Part shown: positions 25,391 through 35,517 of the stretch, piece by piece
Numbering within the stretch: position 1 is the first letter of the stretch
How the letters are laid out: every line of letters begins with the position of its first letter
The notes under the pieces: model-generated
Told to the model about the DNA's origin: nothing
Databases searched by the model: none
The model's input: only the letters and a program-made list of their open reading frames with translations
NCBI GenBank assembly: GCA_020205615.1
Contig: CM035156.1
Span: 21,603,128-21,667,127, forward strand
DNA length: 64,000 bases
Source: Panax quinquefolius
Lineage: Eukaryota; Streptophyta; Magnoliopsida; Apiales; Araliaceae
Reading direction: 5' to 3'
Made by a program: the position numbers and the translations under genes

Positions 25391-25990
25391 GAGTTAAAGG
25401 TCCAACTACGTGAATTGTTGGACATCGGTTTCATTCGTCCCAGTACATCTCCTGGGGTGCTCCTGCTTTTATTCAGTAAAGAAGAAAGACGGAGTATGCG
25501 ACTTTGTATTGACTATCGGAATTGAACCATGTCACCATCAAGAATAGGTATCCCTCACCTCGTATTGATGACTTGTTTGACCCGATTGTAAGGGGCACAA
25601 TTTTTTCAAAGATCGATCTTCGCTCGGATATCATCAAACCAAGATTAGAACCGAGGATATTCCAAAGCGCATTTAGAACCCAGACGGGCATTATGAATTC
25701 TTAGTCATGTCTTTCGGATTGACTAATGCTCCCGGTGGCTTTCATGGATATGATGAATCGAGTATTCAAGGAATATTTGGATCAATTCGTTGTTGTCTTT
25801 ATTGATGACATCCTCATATATTCTAAAAGCCGTGAAGATCATGAGCACCATTTGAAGTCGGTACTCCAAAGGCTTCGTGAAAACCAACTATATGCCAAAT
25901 TAAAGAAATGCGAAGTTACGGCTTCGAGGAAGTAGCATTCCTTGGGCACGTGGTGTCGAAACATGGAGTATCTGTTGATCCTGCCAAGAT
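25391..25990 (+). pseudogene. Element B reverse transcriptase
   Basis: RT motifs in order: S-P-W-G-A-P region (near 25450), N-R-Y-P-S-P-R-I-D-D-L-F-D (25537-25575), F-S-K-I-D-L-R-S (25605-25632), and the catalytic box F-I-D-D (25798-25809) followed by I-L-I-Y-S-K-S. The box F/Y-x-D-D binds the catalytic metal ions. A 69-codon open stretch (25726-25935) carries the palm. Frameshifts near 25520 and 25640 and a stop near 25704 separate the blocks, though flanking residues are conserved, so the breaks may be consensus errors. Same family as the C copy at 34974-35345. Confidence 0.88.
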
Positions 25991-26690
25991 TCAAGCAATA
26001 CAAAGTTGGGAGCAACCAAGTCGATGATCAAGCACGAGCTTTTTGGGCTTAGCTAGTTATTATCGGAGATTCGTGGAGGGTTTTCAGAATCGCTACTCCA
26101 TTAACCCAAATTTAACTCCTAAGAATACAAAATTTGTTTGGAGCGAAGAACGCGAGAAGAGTTTCCAAGAGCTTAAGAGGAGACTTATTTTTAAGACCTG
26201 CTCTAACAATACCATCCGGTTCGGATGAATTTTTATCTACAAATGATGCTTCGTGCAAAGGGTTAGGATATGTTCTCATGCAACGGGAAAGTCATAGCCT
26301 ATGCCTCATGACAACTTAAAGAATATGAGAGGAATTATCCTACCATGATCTAGAGTTCAAGCAATGCTGCCGCTTAAAGATATGGAGGCACTATCTATAT
26401 GGGGAGAAAGTGGAGATATATTTAGACCATAAAAGCCTTAAATATTTCTTCACTCAAAAAAGAACTCAATACGCTGGCAAAGACAACATTGGCTCGAGCT
26501 ATTGAAAGACTACAACCACACTATTCAATACCATCCCGAAAAGCGAACGTGGTAGCCGACGCGTTGAGTAGAAGATCATACGCAGGAATGAGTGCGATGA
26601 TGTCAAGTATACGACAGAGCCAACTTTAATAGAAAAAGTTAAGGTTGCTTCAAGCCACCGAATCTTTGAAATCGATGCGTATGAAGAAGA
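25991..26690 (+). pseudogene. Element B RNase H
   Basis: It follows RT directly: the connection 'FLGLASYYRRFVEGF' (about 26040-26085), F-V-W-S-E-E-R-E-K-S-F-Q-E-L-K (about 26130-26178), then a T-N-D-A-S segment (the first catalytic Asp; near 26240-26255). K-S-L-K-Y-F near 26430 and A-D-A-L-S-R near 26557 mark the end of the domain. RNase H degrades the RNA strand of the RNA-DNA hybrid. There are several frameshifts. Confidence 0.8.
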
Positions 26691-27640
26691 AAGTACAAGA
26701 ATGAGCTATTAGGGCGAGAATTGATGAAGAAGGAATACTTTGAGTCCACTCTAGACTTTTGTGTTCCTAACGACTCTCGATTTGAAGTACAAGATTATGA
26801 TGGAGGCACACAATACACCATTTACAATCCATCCTCGAAGTACTAAATGTATCGTGATCTTGACATACATTTTGGTGGAACAATATGAAGAGAGAGATTG
26901 CAAAGTTTATCTCAATGTGTTTAACTTGTCAACGTGTAAAGGCGAGCATCTAGTACCTAAGGGTCCGCTATAACCACTTGAGATTCCGAAATGGAAGTGG
27001 GAACACATTACCATGGATTTTGTTACGGGTCTTCCTACGGTTTCTCAAGGCATCAATGCTATTTGGGTTATTGTTTATAGATTAACCAAGTCCGCTTTCA
27101 TTTTTTGCCGATACGGAGACTTATTCCTCGAACGTCTTGCTAGTATATACGTGAATGAGATTGTGAGGTTGCATGGCATGCCAGATCCATAGTTTGGATC
27201 GTGACCCAAGATTCATTCAAGATTTTGGGTTAGCTTGCAAAAAGCTATGGGCACGGATTTACGATTGATTAAGATACCATCCTCAAACCAGATTTGGACA
27301 ATCGAGAGGACTATTCAAACTCTTCAAGATCTATTAAGACTCGTGGTCCTAGACTTCAGGCGGTTGGGATAAGTATTTACCATTGGTGGAATTCTCCTAC
27401 AACAAATGCTTATCAAGCAAGTATAGGTGTGGCTCCATTCAAGCATTATATGGGACGAAAATGTCGCTCCGGTATGTTGGGACGAGGTGGGTGAAGCAAC
27501 ATTGTTGGGACCCGAGTTGAGTACGTATGACTCACGTAAAAGATCCAAATGATTCGACAACGATACAAAAGCGGCACAAGATCGACAAAAGAGTTATGCG
27601 GATCTTCATCGAAAGGATGTGGAATTTAGTATAGGGGATC
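26691..27640 (+). pseudogene. Element B integrase
   Basis: The HHCC zinc region spans about 26790-26960 (A-H-N-T-P-F ... L-V-P-K-G-P-L). The core starts at W-E-H-I-T-M-D-F (first catalytic Asp codon at 27016-27018), the second Asp lies near 27200 and the catalytic Glu near 27303 within a 'QxERTIQTL'-type helix. At that Glu the text reads 'caatcgagagg', one base short of the expected frame and again consistent with CAG read as CG. An in-frame stop and duplication-like text occur near 27190-27215. Integrase inserts the cDNA into the genome. Confidence 0.82.
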
Positions 27641-28086
27641 ATGTATTATCATGAGTTGCTCCATGGAAGGGAGTTACAAGATTTGGGAAGAGAGGAAAGC
27701 TCAATCCACGATTTATTGGTCCATTTCAAATTCTCGACCGAAAGTAGGAAATGTAGCCTATAGACTCGCGTTACCTCCAAGTATGTCTCGTGTTCATAAT
27801 GTGTTTCACATATTTGTACTTCGTAAATATGTGAAAGACCCGAATCACGTTATAGAAGTTAGAACAGGACGAGATAGCCAGAAGACTTAACGATATGAGG
27901 AGGTACTGTCAAGATCTTGGATAGGAAGGAGCATGTCCCTACGCAAAGGTCATACCACAAGTTAAAGTTTTCAGAGGAATCATGCTATAGAGGAAATGAC
28001 CCGGGAATTGAAACGGAAATGAAAGCGAGGTATCCTCACCTTTTCAAAACACCAGTACGTCACGCCAATTTCGAGGACGAAATTTC
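27641..28086 (+). pseudogene. Element B pol C-terminus / chromodomain-like
   Basis: After integrase the frame shows 'YRLALPPSMSRVHNVFHIF' and 'LRKYVKDPNHVIE' (27755-27860), then Y-E-E-V, I-L-D-R-K-E-H-V and an R-N-H-A-I-E-E block (about 27893-27995), ending with F-E-D-E-I-S-like text just before the PPT. This is the chromovirus pattern: an integrase tail plus a chromodomain of the plant type, thought to guide insertion to marked chromatin. It is frameshifted near 27890 and 27920. The A family retains only the last ~100 bp of this region. Confidence 0.75.
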
Positions 28087-28090
28087 ATAA

Positions 28091-28100
28091 GGAGGGAGGT
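28091..28100 (+). promoter_or_regulatory. Polypurine tract of B
   Basis: ggagggaggt lies directly before the 3' LTR start TGTAAGACCCC; it primes plus-strand DNA synthesis. The A internal region has agaggggaga at the same place. Confidence 0.85.
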
Positions 28101-30672
28101 TGTAAGACCCCAACTTATTATTAATGGAATTTAATTTTTCTATTTATTATTTTGAAATAGTAAGGGTTGATTTGATTAATGTGGATAGTTATGGGTAAAA
28201 TACACAAATATTTAAAAATAAAAGTGGTTATAAAATATTCATTGTTGTCGGGGAATATTCGTTTGGTCGTGGAAATATCTTCATTGTTGGGAATATTTCT
28301 GATTTACGTATGATCTTTTGTGGGCCCCATAACGAAAAGCGATTGGATGAAGAAAACGACAAATATAAGTTGTTTAAAAATAACTTGGCGTTGTTGTTAC
28401 TAGATTAATATTGTTAAAATACTCGGTGGTTAAAACACAAAGAGTACTGCAGATCGCACCAATTATTGATTCTTACGTAAGAAGGCACTACTCAATAATG
28501 GTTACAATAATTATTGTTTAGTATTTTATTGATTTAATAATTGCTGCGTTGATATTTTGTATTTCTTGTTGTTTCAATAAATGTCATTACACAAGATTTT
28601 TTCATTATCGAAGCAATAATTCATATTATCTCGAATAATATTATTAGATAACATTATTGGCAATGTCTAGAAAGTTCTCATCAAGGAGAGGTTTGGTCAC
28701 CTAATTGGGCGCCAAAGAAGGAGAAATTTTATTGAAAGCCCCTCTTTCAGGAAGCGCACTCGGTTGTCAATATTGTGATTCGTAATATTATTTGTGAATA
28801 ATTAATTATTGATTCATATGATGAGAAAATATTGATTTTATGTGGATATAGATGGAGAAAAATTTTAATGTGACAATTGTTGAAAATTGAAATTTTATCT
28901 TTTCTCGATAAAATAATTCATTTAAATATATTATTATATTTTAATAATATAATAATGGTGATATTTTTACAACGAATGTGGGATATATGAGTATACTGAG
29001 GAGGAAGAGTATTTTTGTTGCAATAAATGTTTAAAACATGTTAAACATGTCGGTGGACCCTATTTATCGATCGAAATTTGATTATAGCACAAAAATCGTC
29101 TGCTTATGGATTTGGCCAATTTCTATTTGGAATTTGAAAAACTTTCTTCGCAAAGTTTTTAGAGAATTGAATTTCCTATAAAAATCGCGAGATTTGAATT
29201 TTCTAACAAAATGACTATTTATTATAAATTATTGAAGTTCAAGCTCCAAAATAATTAATTTTGAAGTTTTAAATATTTTTTACAAAAAACGTTTTTTTGC
29301 ATATGTGAGGCATGTATTCAATTGCTGAATTTCAGATTCAAAGGTGTGCATGAAGATATATATATATATATATTAATATTTTAATAAATTTTCTACTTTG
29401 GTGTTCTAAGCATTTTCCTATAAATAGGTGCTTAGGTTAGAATTGAAAATCACACGTAAAGCTCAAGTTTTCTCTCTATATTATCGAGCATATTCTTGTG
29501 AGTATTTTGAGTATATTTTGAGTATTGCTATACTGATGCAAGTTCAAGTCATATTTATATCCTGTTTCAACTAAGCACTTGTCTTTGTGAGGTAAGGGAT
29601 ATTATTTTTTTTTGTAATGATATTATTTCTTCAATATCATTATTGACATATTGATCCGAAGTTTTAATCAAATTTGGAACTTTTGGTGTTTGATTCTTGT
29701 TCACGATCTGACTATTCACGATATACGACACTATTCACGAATCACTAAGACTATTCATCGAAAATGAAAATTTTCCTTTTCATCCCAAAATATCTATTGT
29801 GGATACTAGCTTTGATTGTATCCATGTTTTGATCATTCTTGAATTTTACACCACTCTGATTATTTTTGAGGTATTTTTGGACATGGATAAAACAAAGTAC
29901 AAATCCTTAATCCTTAATCCTTGTCATTTTGTTTCACTGGATTCATTTCTTTAAAAATATGTTTCATCATCCTCAGTCTTAAATGATGATATTATTGAAT
30001 ATCTTTGGCCTGTAGTGCAAAGATGAATGATTTCGATGAATATCTTTGGTAGTAGCAAAAAAGATGAACAGTGTTTAGATGATGAACATGACTAATCGAT
30101 GAATATCTTTGGCCGTAGTGCAAAGATGAATATTTGATTCCAGATGTATATTGATTGATGTTACATGGATTAAAGATAGACGATGAACTTTTAAATTCAT
30201 AAGTAGTTTGCATTCTCTACTTAACTCTTCTAATGAATTATTATTTCCGCTGCGAATATTGATTTAAAACTTGTTGTCTATTGTATTCTATTAGATTTTT
30301 CCCTGTTGAAGACTAACGATAATTTGTTGTATATTATCTTAGTCATAATATTCTTCTTCGGGCTAGTTGAGCTCACCCTTTTTCTTGTTGTTCCATTTTT
30401 CTTCTCCTCGGGAGGCGAGAATATAGCGAAAGTACTAGTCGGGTATGGAATGAAGGTTCTAGAGAGAGTTGTTTTAGTAGTCCTCACTATTTTGTAAAAT
30501 AATGTATCAATAATTATGATGGGGATTTATTTGCGTGTGGATATTGTCTAGATGGAAATATCTGTATTTAAACTCACAATTTATATGTTGTAATAATAAA
30601 GTTGTAGTTATTTCTGTACCATGTATTGACAACTCAGAATGGGTGATGTATACCTATTTTGGGGGCGTCATA
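28101..30672 (+). repeat. 3' LTR of element B (long form)
   Basis: 2572 bp, TGTAAGACCCC to ...GCGTCATA. It is near-identical to the 5' LTR except for an extra segment of roughly 560 bp (about 28300-28860) whose text matches the U3 of the A LTR (compare 'gtgggccccataac' 28320 with 4692, and 'caaggagaggtttggtcac' 28681 with 5083). TATAAATA at 29419-29426; hairpin repeats 29996-30130; (TA)n about 29348-29372. Confidence 0.88.
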
Positions 30673-31292
30673 ATACGTCACTTAATAATTGTTTTTGGTG
30701 AATAACAATAGGGTGAGGTGAACCCAACTTTGGAAGGGTGTTTTGCCACTATCATACAAGATGTCTAATGACATACAACCTCGTGTTATCATAAGACGGG
30801 GTGTACATCCACTTCGAAAGTATATCTACGAGCACTACCTATATGATCTTGGAGTTTGGTTTGAAACATAACGTTCAATTGCAGAGCGGTGGAGATAGTT
30901 ATATGTCGAGAAGACTCACCATTGGAAGGAACATGATAGTAATCTTCTCTTTTTCTTTGGGGTCTATTGGATCAACCAAGGATAATTCTCTGTACATATG
31001 ATATCTATCATAACTTAGATTCATGGCCTCCTATGTACGAAGGTTTCCTTTAACACTTCCCAAATATTTTAATTTCTAAAACAGTTATTAACTGTTCCTT
31101 TATGTAAGGTGCCATTATGACGTGCTATCCAAGGTTGGGACATGAGTCACAATTGGTATTAAAACTCACAGTATATGTGTTGTTGTATTTTGCATGACAA
31201 TGGTAGTAATAAAGTTGTAGTTATTTTCTGTACCATGTATTTGGAGACTTAGAATAGGTTGGATGGATTGGACCTATTTTTGGGGCGTCACA
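30673..31292 (+). mobile_element. Family-A LTR, 3' end (copy 4, continued)
   Basis: It starts with the ATACG target duplicate (30673-30677), then continues the A LTR exactly where copy 4 was interrupted ('tcacttaataattg'). It ends '...tggggcgtcaca' at 31292 and is followed directly by copia reverse-transcriptase sequence, so this is the right border of the whole A/B complex. No convincing target duplication links it to the left border near 3893. Confidence 0.88.
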
Positions 31293-31905
31293 ATATTTAT
31301 ATGGATCATTAAATAATGATATCCACATGAAAATCCCTGAAAGATATAAAATGCCTGAAGCATATAATTCTACGTCTCGAAGTATGTTTTCTATCAAGTT
31401 ACAAAGATCCTTATATGGGTTAAAACAATCCGGACGCATGTGGTATAATCGCCTCAGTGACTATCTTTTGAAAGAAGGATTTAAAAATAATCTAATTTGT
31501 CCATGTGTTTTTATCAAGAAATCAGAATCCGAATTTGCTATTGTTGCAGTATATGTTGATGATCTAAATCTTATAGGGACTCCAGAAGAGTTAACAAAAA
31601 TAACAAATTATTTAAAAAATGAATTTGTGATGAAAGAACTTCGTAAGACAAAATTCTGTCTTGGACTGCAAATTGAACATCTTTCAAATGAAATTCTTGT
31701 TCATCAATCAACATACACAGAAAAAGTTCTGAAGCAATTTTACATGGATAAAGCTTATCCTTTGCGCACTCCAATGGTGGGTCGGTCACTTAATGTCAAG
31801 AAAGATCCGTTTCGACCGCAAGAAAATGATGAAGAAACTCTTAGTCCTAAAGTACAATATCTTAGTGCAATTGGTGCTTTACTGTATCTTATAAATTTCA
31901 CTTGA
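31293..31905 (+). CDS. Ty1/copia reverse transcriptase (partial)
   Basis: An open frame of 192 codons from 31327 (and readable upstream from about 31293: Y-L-Y-G-S-L-N-N-D-I) encodes copia RT. Motifs: L-Q-R-S-L-Y-G-L-K-Q-S-G-R-M-W-Y-N-R-L (residues ~22-40), catalytic Y-V-D-D (31552-31563, residues 76-79), the L-G-L-Q-I-E segment, and the 'YTEKVLKQF' helix. RT copies RNA into cDNA. The true start lies upstream in the lost part of pol: it continues the copia element interrupted at about 3893. The frame closes at a TGA at 31903-31905 in the 'T-R/stop-P-D-I-A-F' motif. Confidence 0.9.
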
Positions 31906-32430
31906 CCTGATATAGCATTTGCAGTTAACTTACTAGCAAGGTATAGTTCTGCACTAACTCGGAGACATTGGAATGAAATTAAGCATATTTTTCGATATCT
32001 TCGCGGGACTACTAATTTTGGATGATTTTATTTAAATGGATCAAAATCATAGTTAGTTTGATATGCTGATGAGGGTTACCTTTCTGATCCACACAAGGCC
32101 GATAACAAACAATATATTTATTTATTTATGGAAATACTGCTATTTTTTGGAGATTTGTTAAGCAAACAATTTCTGCTACTTTCTCAAATCATGCAGAGAT
32201 TATTATAATTCACGAAGCGAGTCGTGAATGTGTTTGGTTAAGATAGATAATTCAACATATTTATGAGAATTGTGGATTATCATTAATCATAAATAGTCCA
32301 ACAATAGTATATGAAGATAATACCGCTTGTATCACTCAAATTATGGGAGACTATATCAAAGGTGATAGAACCAATCATATTGCACAACATTGGCATGCGT
32401 CGACTTAAGAATATTTTTATCATGAACATT
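31906..32430 (+). pseudogene. Ty1/copia RNase H (partial)
   Basis: It continues from [15 protein letters not shown] (31906-31945), [22 protein letters not shown] (32060-32100; first catalytic Asp), N-H-A-E-I (32188-32203), a 'YEDN'-like site near 32311, and M-R-R-L-K-N near 32396. Stops at 32024 and 32050 and frameshifts near 32130 and 32230 break it, and about 100 bp seem to be missing between 32370 and 32390. Gene order INT-RT-RH confirms copia. Confidence 0.85.
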
Positions 32431-32729
32431 GATACTCATGAGGGGGAGTAAAATTTTCTGAAGGATATGTGCTGATTGTACTTTTTTTCTTTCGCTAAGG
32501 TTTTTTTCCCATTGAATTTTTCTTTGCAAGGTTTTAATGAGGCAATCCTATGGCACTAGAAGTTATACAAGAATACTGTACTCTTTTCCTTAGCCAAATT
32601 TTTCTTTGGAAAAATTTTAACGAGCCATATTCTTAGGAAGTTAACCACCACAATAAATGGTAGAGCCTTAAAAGGTTTTAAGTTGTTTTAATACAGCTTA
32701 AAGTTATTTTAATGCAAATGTTAGCTTGT

Positions 32730-32731
<2 letters not shown>
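32431..32731 (+). mobile_element. Copia PPT and 3' tail / LTR start
   Basis: 'catgagggggagta' (32437-32450) is the polypurine tract directly after RNase H. The next 250 bp repeat the pattern 'ggttttttcccattg...ggttttaatgaggc' at 32500-32545 and 32630, a style common at the 3' ends of plant copia elements. I cannot define LTR ends because no second LTR is in the window. Confidence 0.6.

Positions 32732-32786
<55 letters not shown>
32732..32786. repeat. Microsatellite (TA)n(GA)n
   Basis: About 15 TA units followed by about 12 GA units. It abuts the foldback element. Confidence 0.95.
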
Positions 32787-33145
32787 TCCGATTCTTATCC
32801 AGACTCTCGCATTTTCTTAAAATGCAGACTTTTTTTTTTTTGCTTTTTTTTAAACAACTAAAAAAAATAAATAAATAAATATGGAACTGGAATTTTTACA
32901 TAATACAGTGTTTTGAGTGTGATTTGGATACATATAACAAAACATGTTTGTACAGTTTGTGCAGACTGTACATATATTTTTTGGTATAGGTATCTAAATC
33001 ACGCCCAAAATATTGTATTATGAAAAAATTTCAGTTCCATAATTTTTTATTTTTTTTTTAGTTGTTTAAAAAAAAATAAAAAAGCAAAAAAATTTGGTCG
33101 CAAGATTTTACTCAAATCGAGTCCAGGATTTGGATCAATCACTAA
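32787..33145. mobile_element. Foldback/MITE-like inverted repeat
   Basis: Two arms of about 160-170 bp are inverted copies of one another. The left arm runs (tccgattcttatccagactc ... tatggaactggaattttt ... gtgatttggatac) from about 32787 to 32955; the right arm mirrors it (gtatctaaatcacgcc ... atttcagttccataa ... gagtccaggatttggatcaa) from about 32985 to 33145. They are separated by a ~30-bp spacer containing gtgcagactgtac. A (GA)n tract lies on the left side and a shorter gagagag near 33165 on the right. No coding capacity. Confidence 0.75.
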
Positions 33146-33264
33146 ATATATATATTATATAGAGAGAGATATGGAGATAAGTTTGAAAAACACACCACAT
33201 CCGAGAACTCTATTTGATATTAAAAGTGGATGACCACTTGAATGTAAGAGATTATTAATATATA

Positions 33265-33519
33265 CTCCATCTGTCCCAAATTAATTGCTCAGTTTTGACT
33301 TTTTAAGTCAAATTGACTATTTTTAGAATTAATAATTAAGCATATATAAATATATTTCTAAAATTATAAAAATTGGGGTTAGTAATAAATTGTATATACT
33401 TTCTTTTGGTTATAATATCTTCACCTATATTTTAGCAAAAATAATAAAAAATTAGTTTTAAAAATGGTCAATTTGATTTTAAAAAGTCAAACCGAACAAT
33501 TAATTTGAGACGAAAATAG
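33265..33519. mobile_element. Stowaway-type MITE
   Basis: 255 bp with terminal inverted repeats beginning CTCCATCTGTCCCAAATTAA on the left and, inverted, CTATTTTCGTCTCAAATTAA on the right, with about 55 bp of near-complementary ends. It is flanked by TA on both sides (33263-33264, 33520-33521). CTCC-TC-GTCCC termini and the TA target are the hallmarks of Stowaway elements mobilised by mariner-like transposases. Confidence 0.9.
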
Positions 33520-33521
33520 TA

Positions 33522-33716
33522 TTTTTTATTCTCTTTTAAATTTATTTTATCTATCATTTCACAACACAACTTAGCTTGATGGACTTCTTTTATTATGGCT
33601 TTTGCGTTGGGTACGTTGTAGCTCGATTCAACATAATCTTTATCTTTTTTATCTACAATTATTTTGTAATTGAATACATGAAATGTAATATACAGAGTGA
33701 GATGGCAAACTAGATT
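33522..33716 (-). other. Unassigned stretch, possible exon at gap
   Basis: 195 bp that I could not match to any repeat in the window. The minus strand is open across it (frame ending at 33468) with a charged, protein-like composition, including 'VDKKDKDYVESSYNVPNAK' and 'IIKEVHQAKLCCEMIDKIN' (about 33545-33660). I do not recognise the family. The frame runs into the N gap upstream and ends inside the MITE downstream, so it may equally be chance. Confidence 0.25.
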
Positions 33717-33816
33717 NNNNNNNNNNNNNNNNNNNNNNNNNNNNNNNNNNNNNNNNNNNNNNNNNNNNNNNNNNNNNNNNNNNNNNNNNNNNNNNNNNNN
33801 NNNNNNNNNNNNNNNN
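33717..33816. other. Assembly gap (100 N)
   Basis: Exactly 100 N, the usual placeholder for a scaffold gap of unknown size. It cuts element C inside integrase, so the 3' end and 3' LTR of C are not in the window. Translated ORFs that cross the gap are meaningless. Confidence 0.99.
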
Positions 33817-34360
33817 ACTATGGATCTTGGGCATACCATGCGATCTTACAATCTCGTTTATGTACATCTGACGAAGGCGTTCAAGTGTATAAGTTTCTCG
33901 TGTCGGTAAGAAATGAAGCGGACTTGGTCGATCTATCAACAATGACCCAAATCGCATCAATGCCTTGAGAAACCTTAGGAAGGCCGTGCTTGAAATCCAT
34001 GGTAATGTGCTCCCACTTCCATTACGGAATTTCAAGTGGTTCTGATGGACCTTTTGGTACTTGATGCTCGCTTTAACTTCGTTGACAAGTTAGACACCTT
34101 GAGATAAACAGTATATCTCTTTCTTCATATTGCTCCACCAAAATGTATGGCCGAATATCATGATACATTTGGTACTTCGAGATGGATTGCAAAATGGTGT
34201 GTTGTGCGCCTCCATCATGATATTATACTTTAAATTAGGGTCGTTAGGAACACTGAAAGTGCAGAGTTGACTCAAGTATTCCTTCTTCATCGATTCTTGC
34301 TTCGGCGTAGCACCTTCTTGCACTTTCTTCCTCATACGCATCGGCTCCCAGTGCGTAGCT
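33817..34360 (-). pseudogene. Element C integrase (partial)
   Basis: Read on the minus strand: a zinc-binding region 'LKYNIMMEAHNTPF' with the following H and CC positions (about 34250-34085), the core '[10 protein letters not shown]' near 34020-33990, then 'SASFLTD', 'TFERLRQMYINEIVR' and 'HGMP' (33900-33830). It is cut by the gap before the second catalytic Asp. It is clearly homologous to element B integrase (27000-27185). Frameshifts occur near 34060 and 33960. Confidence 0.85.
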
Positions 34361-34990
34361 TGGCGACTTTAACTTTATCGATTAAAGTCGGTTCTACTCG
34401 TATATACCGCTATCATCACATGGGTCCACAGAGTCTTTAACTCTATCTCCATCCTTTGCAAGTCACACAAAATGGGCCTTTGCGTTGACAATATCGCTTT
34501 TCGTGCTTGCGTATGATTTTCTACTCGATCGTCAAATTTACCGTTAAGCTTTTCGAGGATGGTATTGGATGGTATGATCATAATCTTTCAACAGTTCAAG
34601 CCCAGCGTCGTTGTCGCGTGTTGAGTTCCTTTTGAGTGAAGAAATATTTGAGGCTTTTATGATCAAGTAAAGATCTCCACTTTCTCCCCATCAAGTAATG
34701 CCTCCAATTTTTAAGTGCAAAAGACAACATTTATGACTCTAGATCATGAGTAGGATAATTCCTCTCATATTCTTTGAGTTATCAAGCGAGGCATAAACTA
34801 TAACTTTTCCATGTTGCATGAGAACACATCCCACCCTTTGCACGAAGCATCACTTTGTAGATGACAAATCCCTCAAGGCGGATGGTATTGTCGAGCAGTC
34901 TTTGAAATAAGTCTCCTCTTGAGTTCTTGAAAACTCTTCTCACATTCTTCGCTCCAATAGAACTTTGTATCTTTCAAAATTCAATTTGAG
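34361..34990 (-). pseudogene. Element C RNase H
   Basis: The minus strand matches element B RNase H: F-Y-W-S-E-E-C-E-K-S-F-Q-E-L (near 34960-34915), the 'DASCKG' block with first catalytic Asp (near 34850), the 'AYASR' region (near 34790), 'RHYLMG' and '[10 protein letters not shown]' (34700-34630), then the tail to the 'LLKDYD' region near 34570. Broken in frame, as in B. Together with RT it completes one polyprotein read from 46822 down to the gap. Confidence 0.75.
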
Positions 34991-35517
34991 TCGATGGAGT
35001 AGCGATTAGAGAAAATCCTTCCACGAATCTCAGATAATAACCATTAAGCAAAAAGCTACGTGCTTGATCCAGATTTAGGTTGTTCCCGACTTTGAATAAA
35101 CTTGATCTTTCTTTGGTCAGCGGATATTCCATGACTTGATACCACGTGCCCAAGGAATGCTTCTTCTTGCCGAACTTCGCATTTCTTGACTTGGCATAAA
35201 GCTTATATTCACGAAGCTTTTGGAGTGTCGACCTCAAGTGTTGCTCATGATCTTCACGGCTTTTGGAATAAATAAGGATGTCATCAATAAAGGCGACCAC
35301 AAAGTGATCTAAATATTCCTTGAATACTCGGTTCATCATATCCATGAAAGCGGCGGGAGCATTAGTCGATCGAAGGACATGACTAGGAATTCATAATGCC
35401 GTCTGGGGATTACGGCGAATCTTTGGAATGTCGTGATTTAATCTTCAATTGGTGATATTCGGAACGAAGATCGATCTTTGAAAAATTTGGCTCCTTTTGG
35501 GTTGGTCCGGTCATCGA
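34991..35517 (-). pseudogene. Element C reverse transcriptase, C-terminal part
   Basis: The open frame at 34974-35345 (minus) begins [13 protein letters not shown] and contains the catalytic F-I-D-D (near 35290-35279) followed by [12 protein letters not shown]. Upstream (35345-35517) lie F-K-I-D-L-R-S and the I-D-D that precedes it. At 35517 the RT text stops at 'tcga' where copia element D was inserted; the N-terminal RT resumes at 44829. Gypsy type, sister to element B. Confidence 0.88.

Larger units (their letters stand above)
21321..30672 (+). mobile_element. Family-B Ty3/gypsy chromovirus, full-length
   Basis: A complete 9.35-kb LTR retrotransposon: 5' LTR 21321-23378, PBS, gag, PR-RT-RNaseH-INT-chromodomain, PPT, 3' LTR 28101-30672, flanked by ATACG on both sides (21316-21320, 30673-30677). 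The order RT-RH-INT and the domain after integrase ending near the PPT put it in the chromovirus clade, most like the Tekay/Del lineage (long LTRs, tRNA-iMet PBS, pol ending with an 'NFEDE'-type tail). All coding blocks are recognisable but frameshifted as read. Clean TSDs and near-identical LTRs suggest a young insertion. Confidence 0.9.

Noticed and set aside
33468..34035. ORFs crossing the N gap.
   Set aside because: Translation through N is not sequence evidence.
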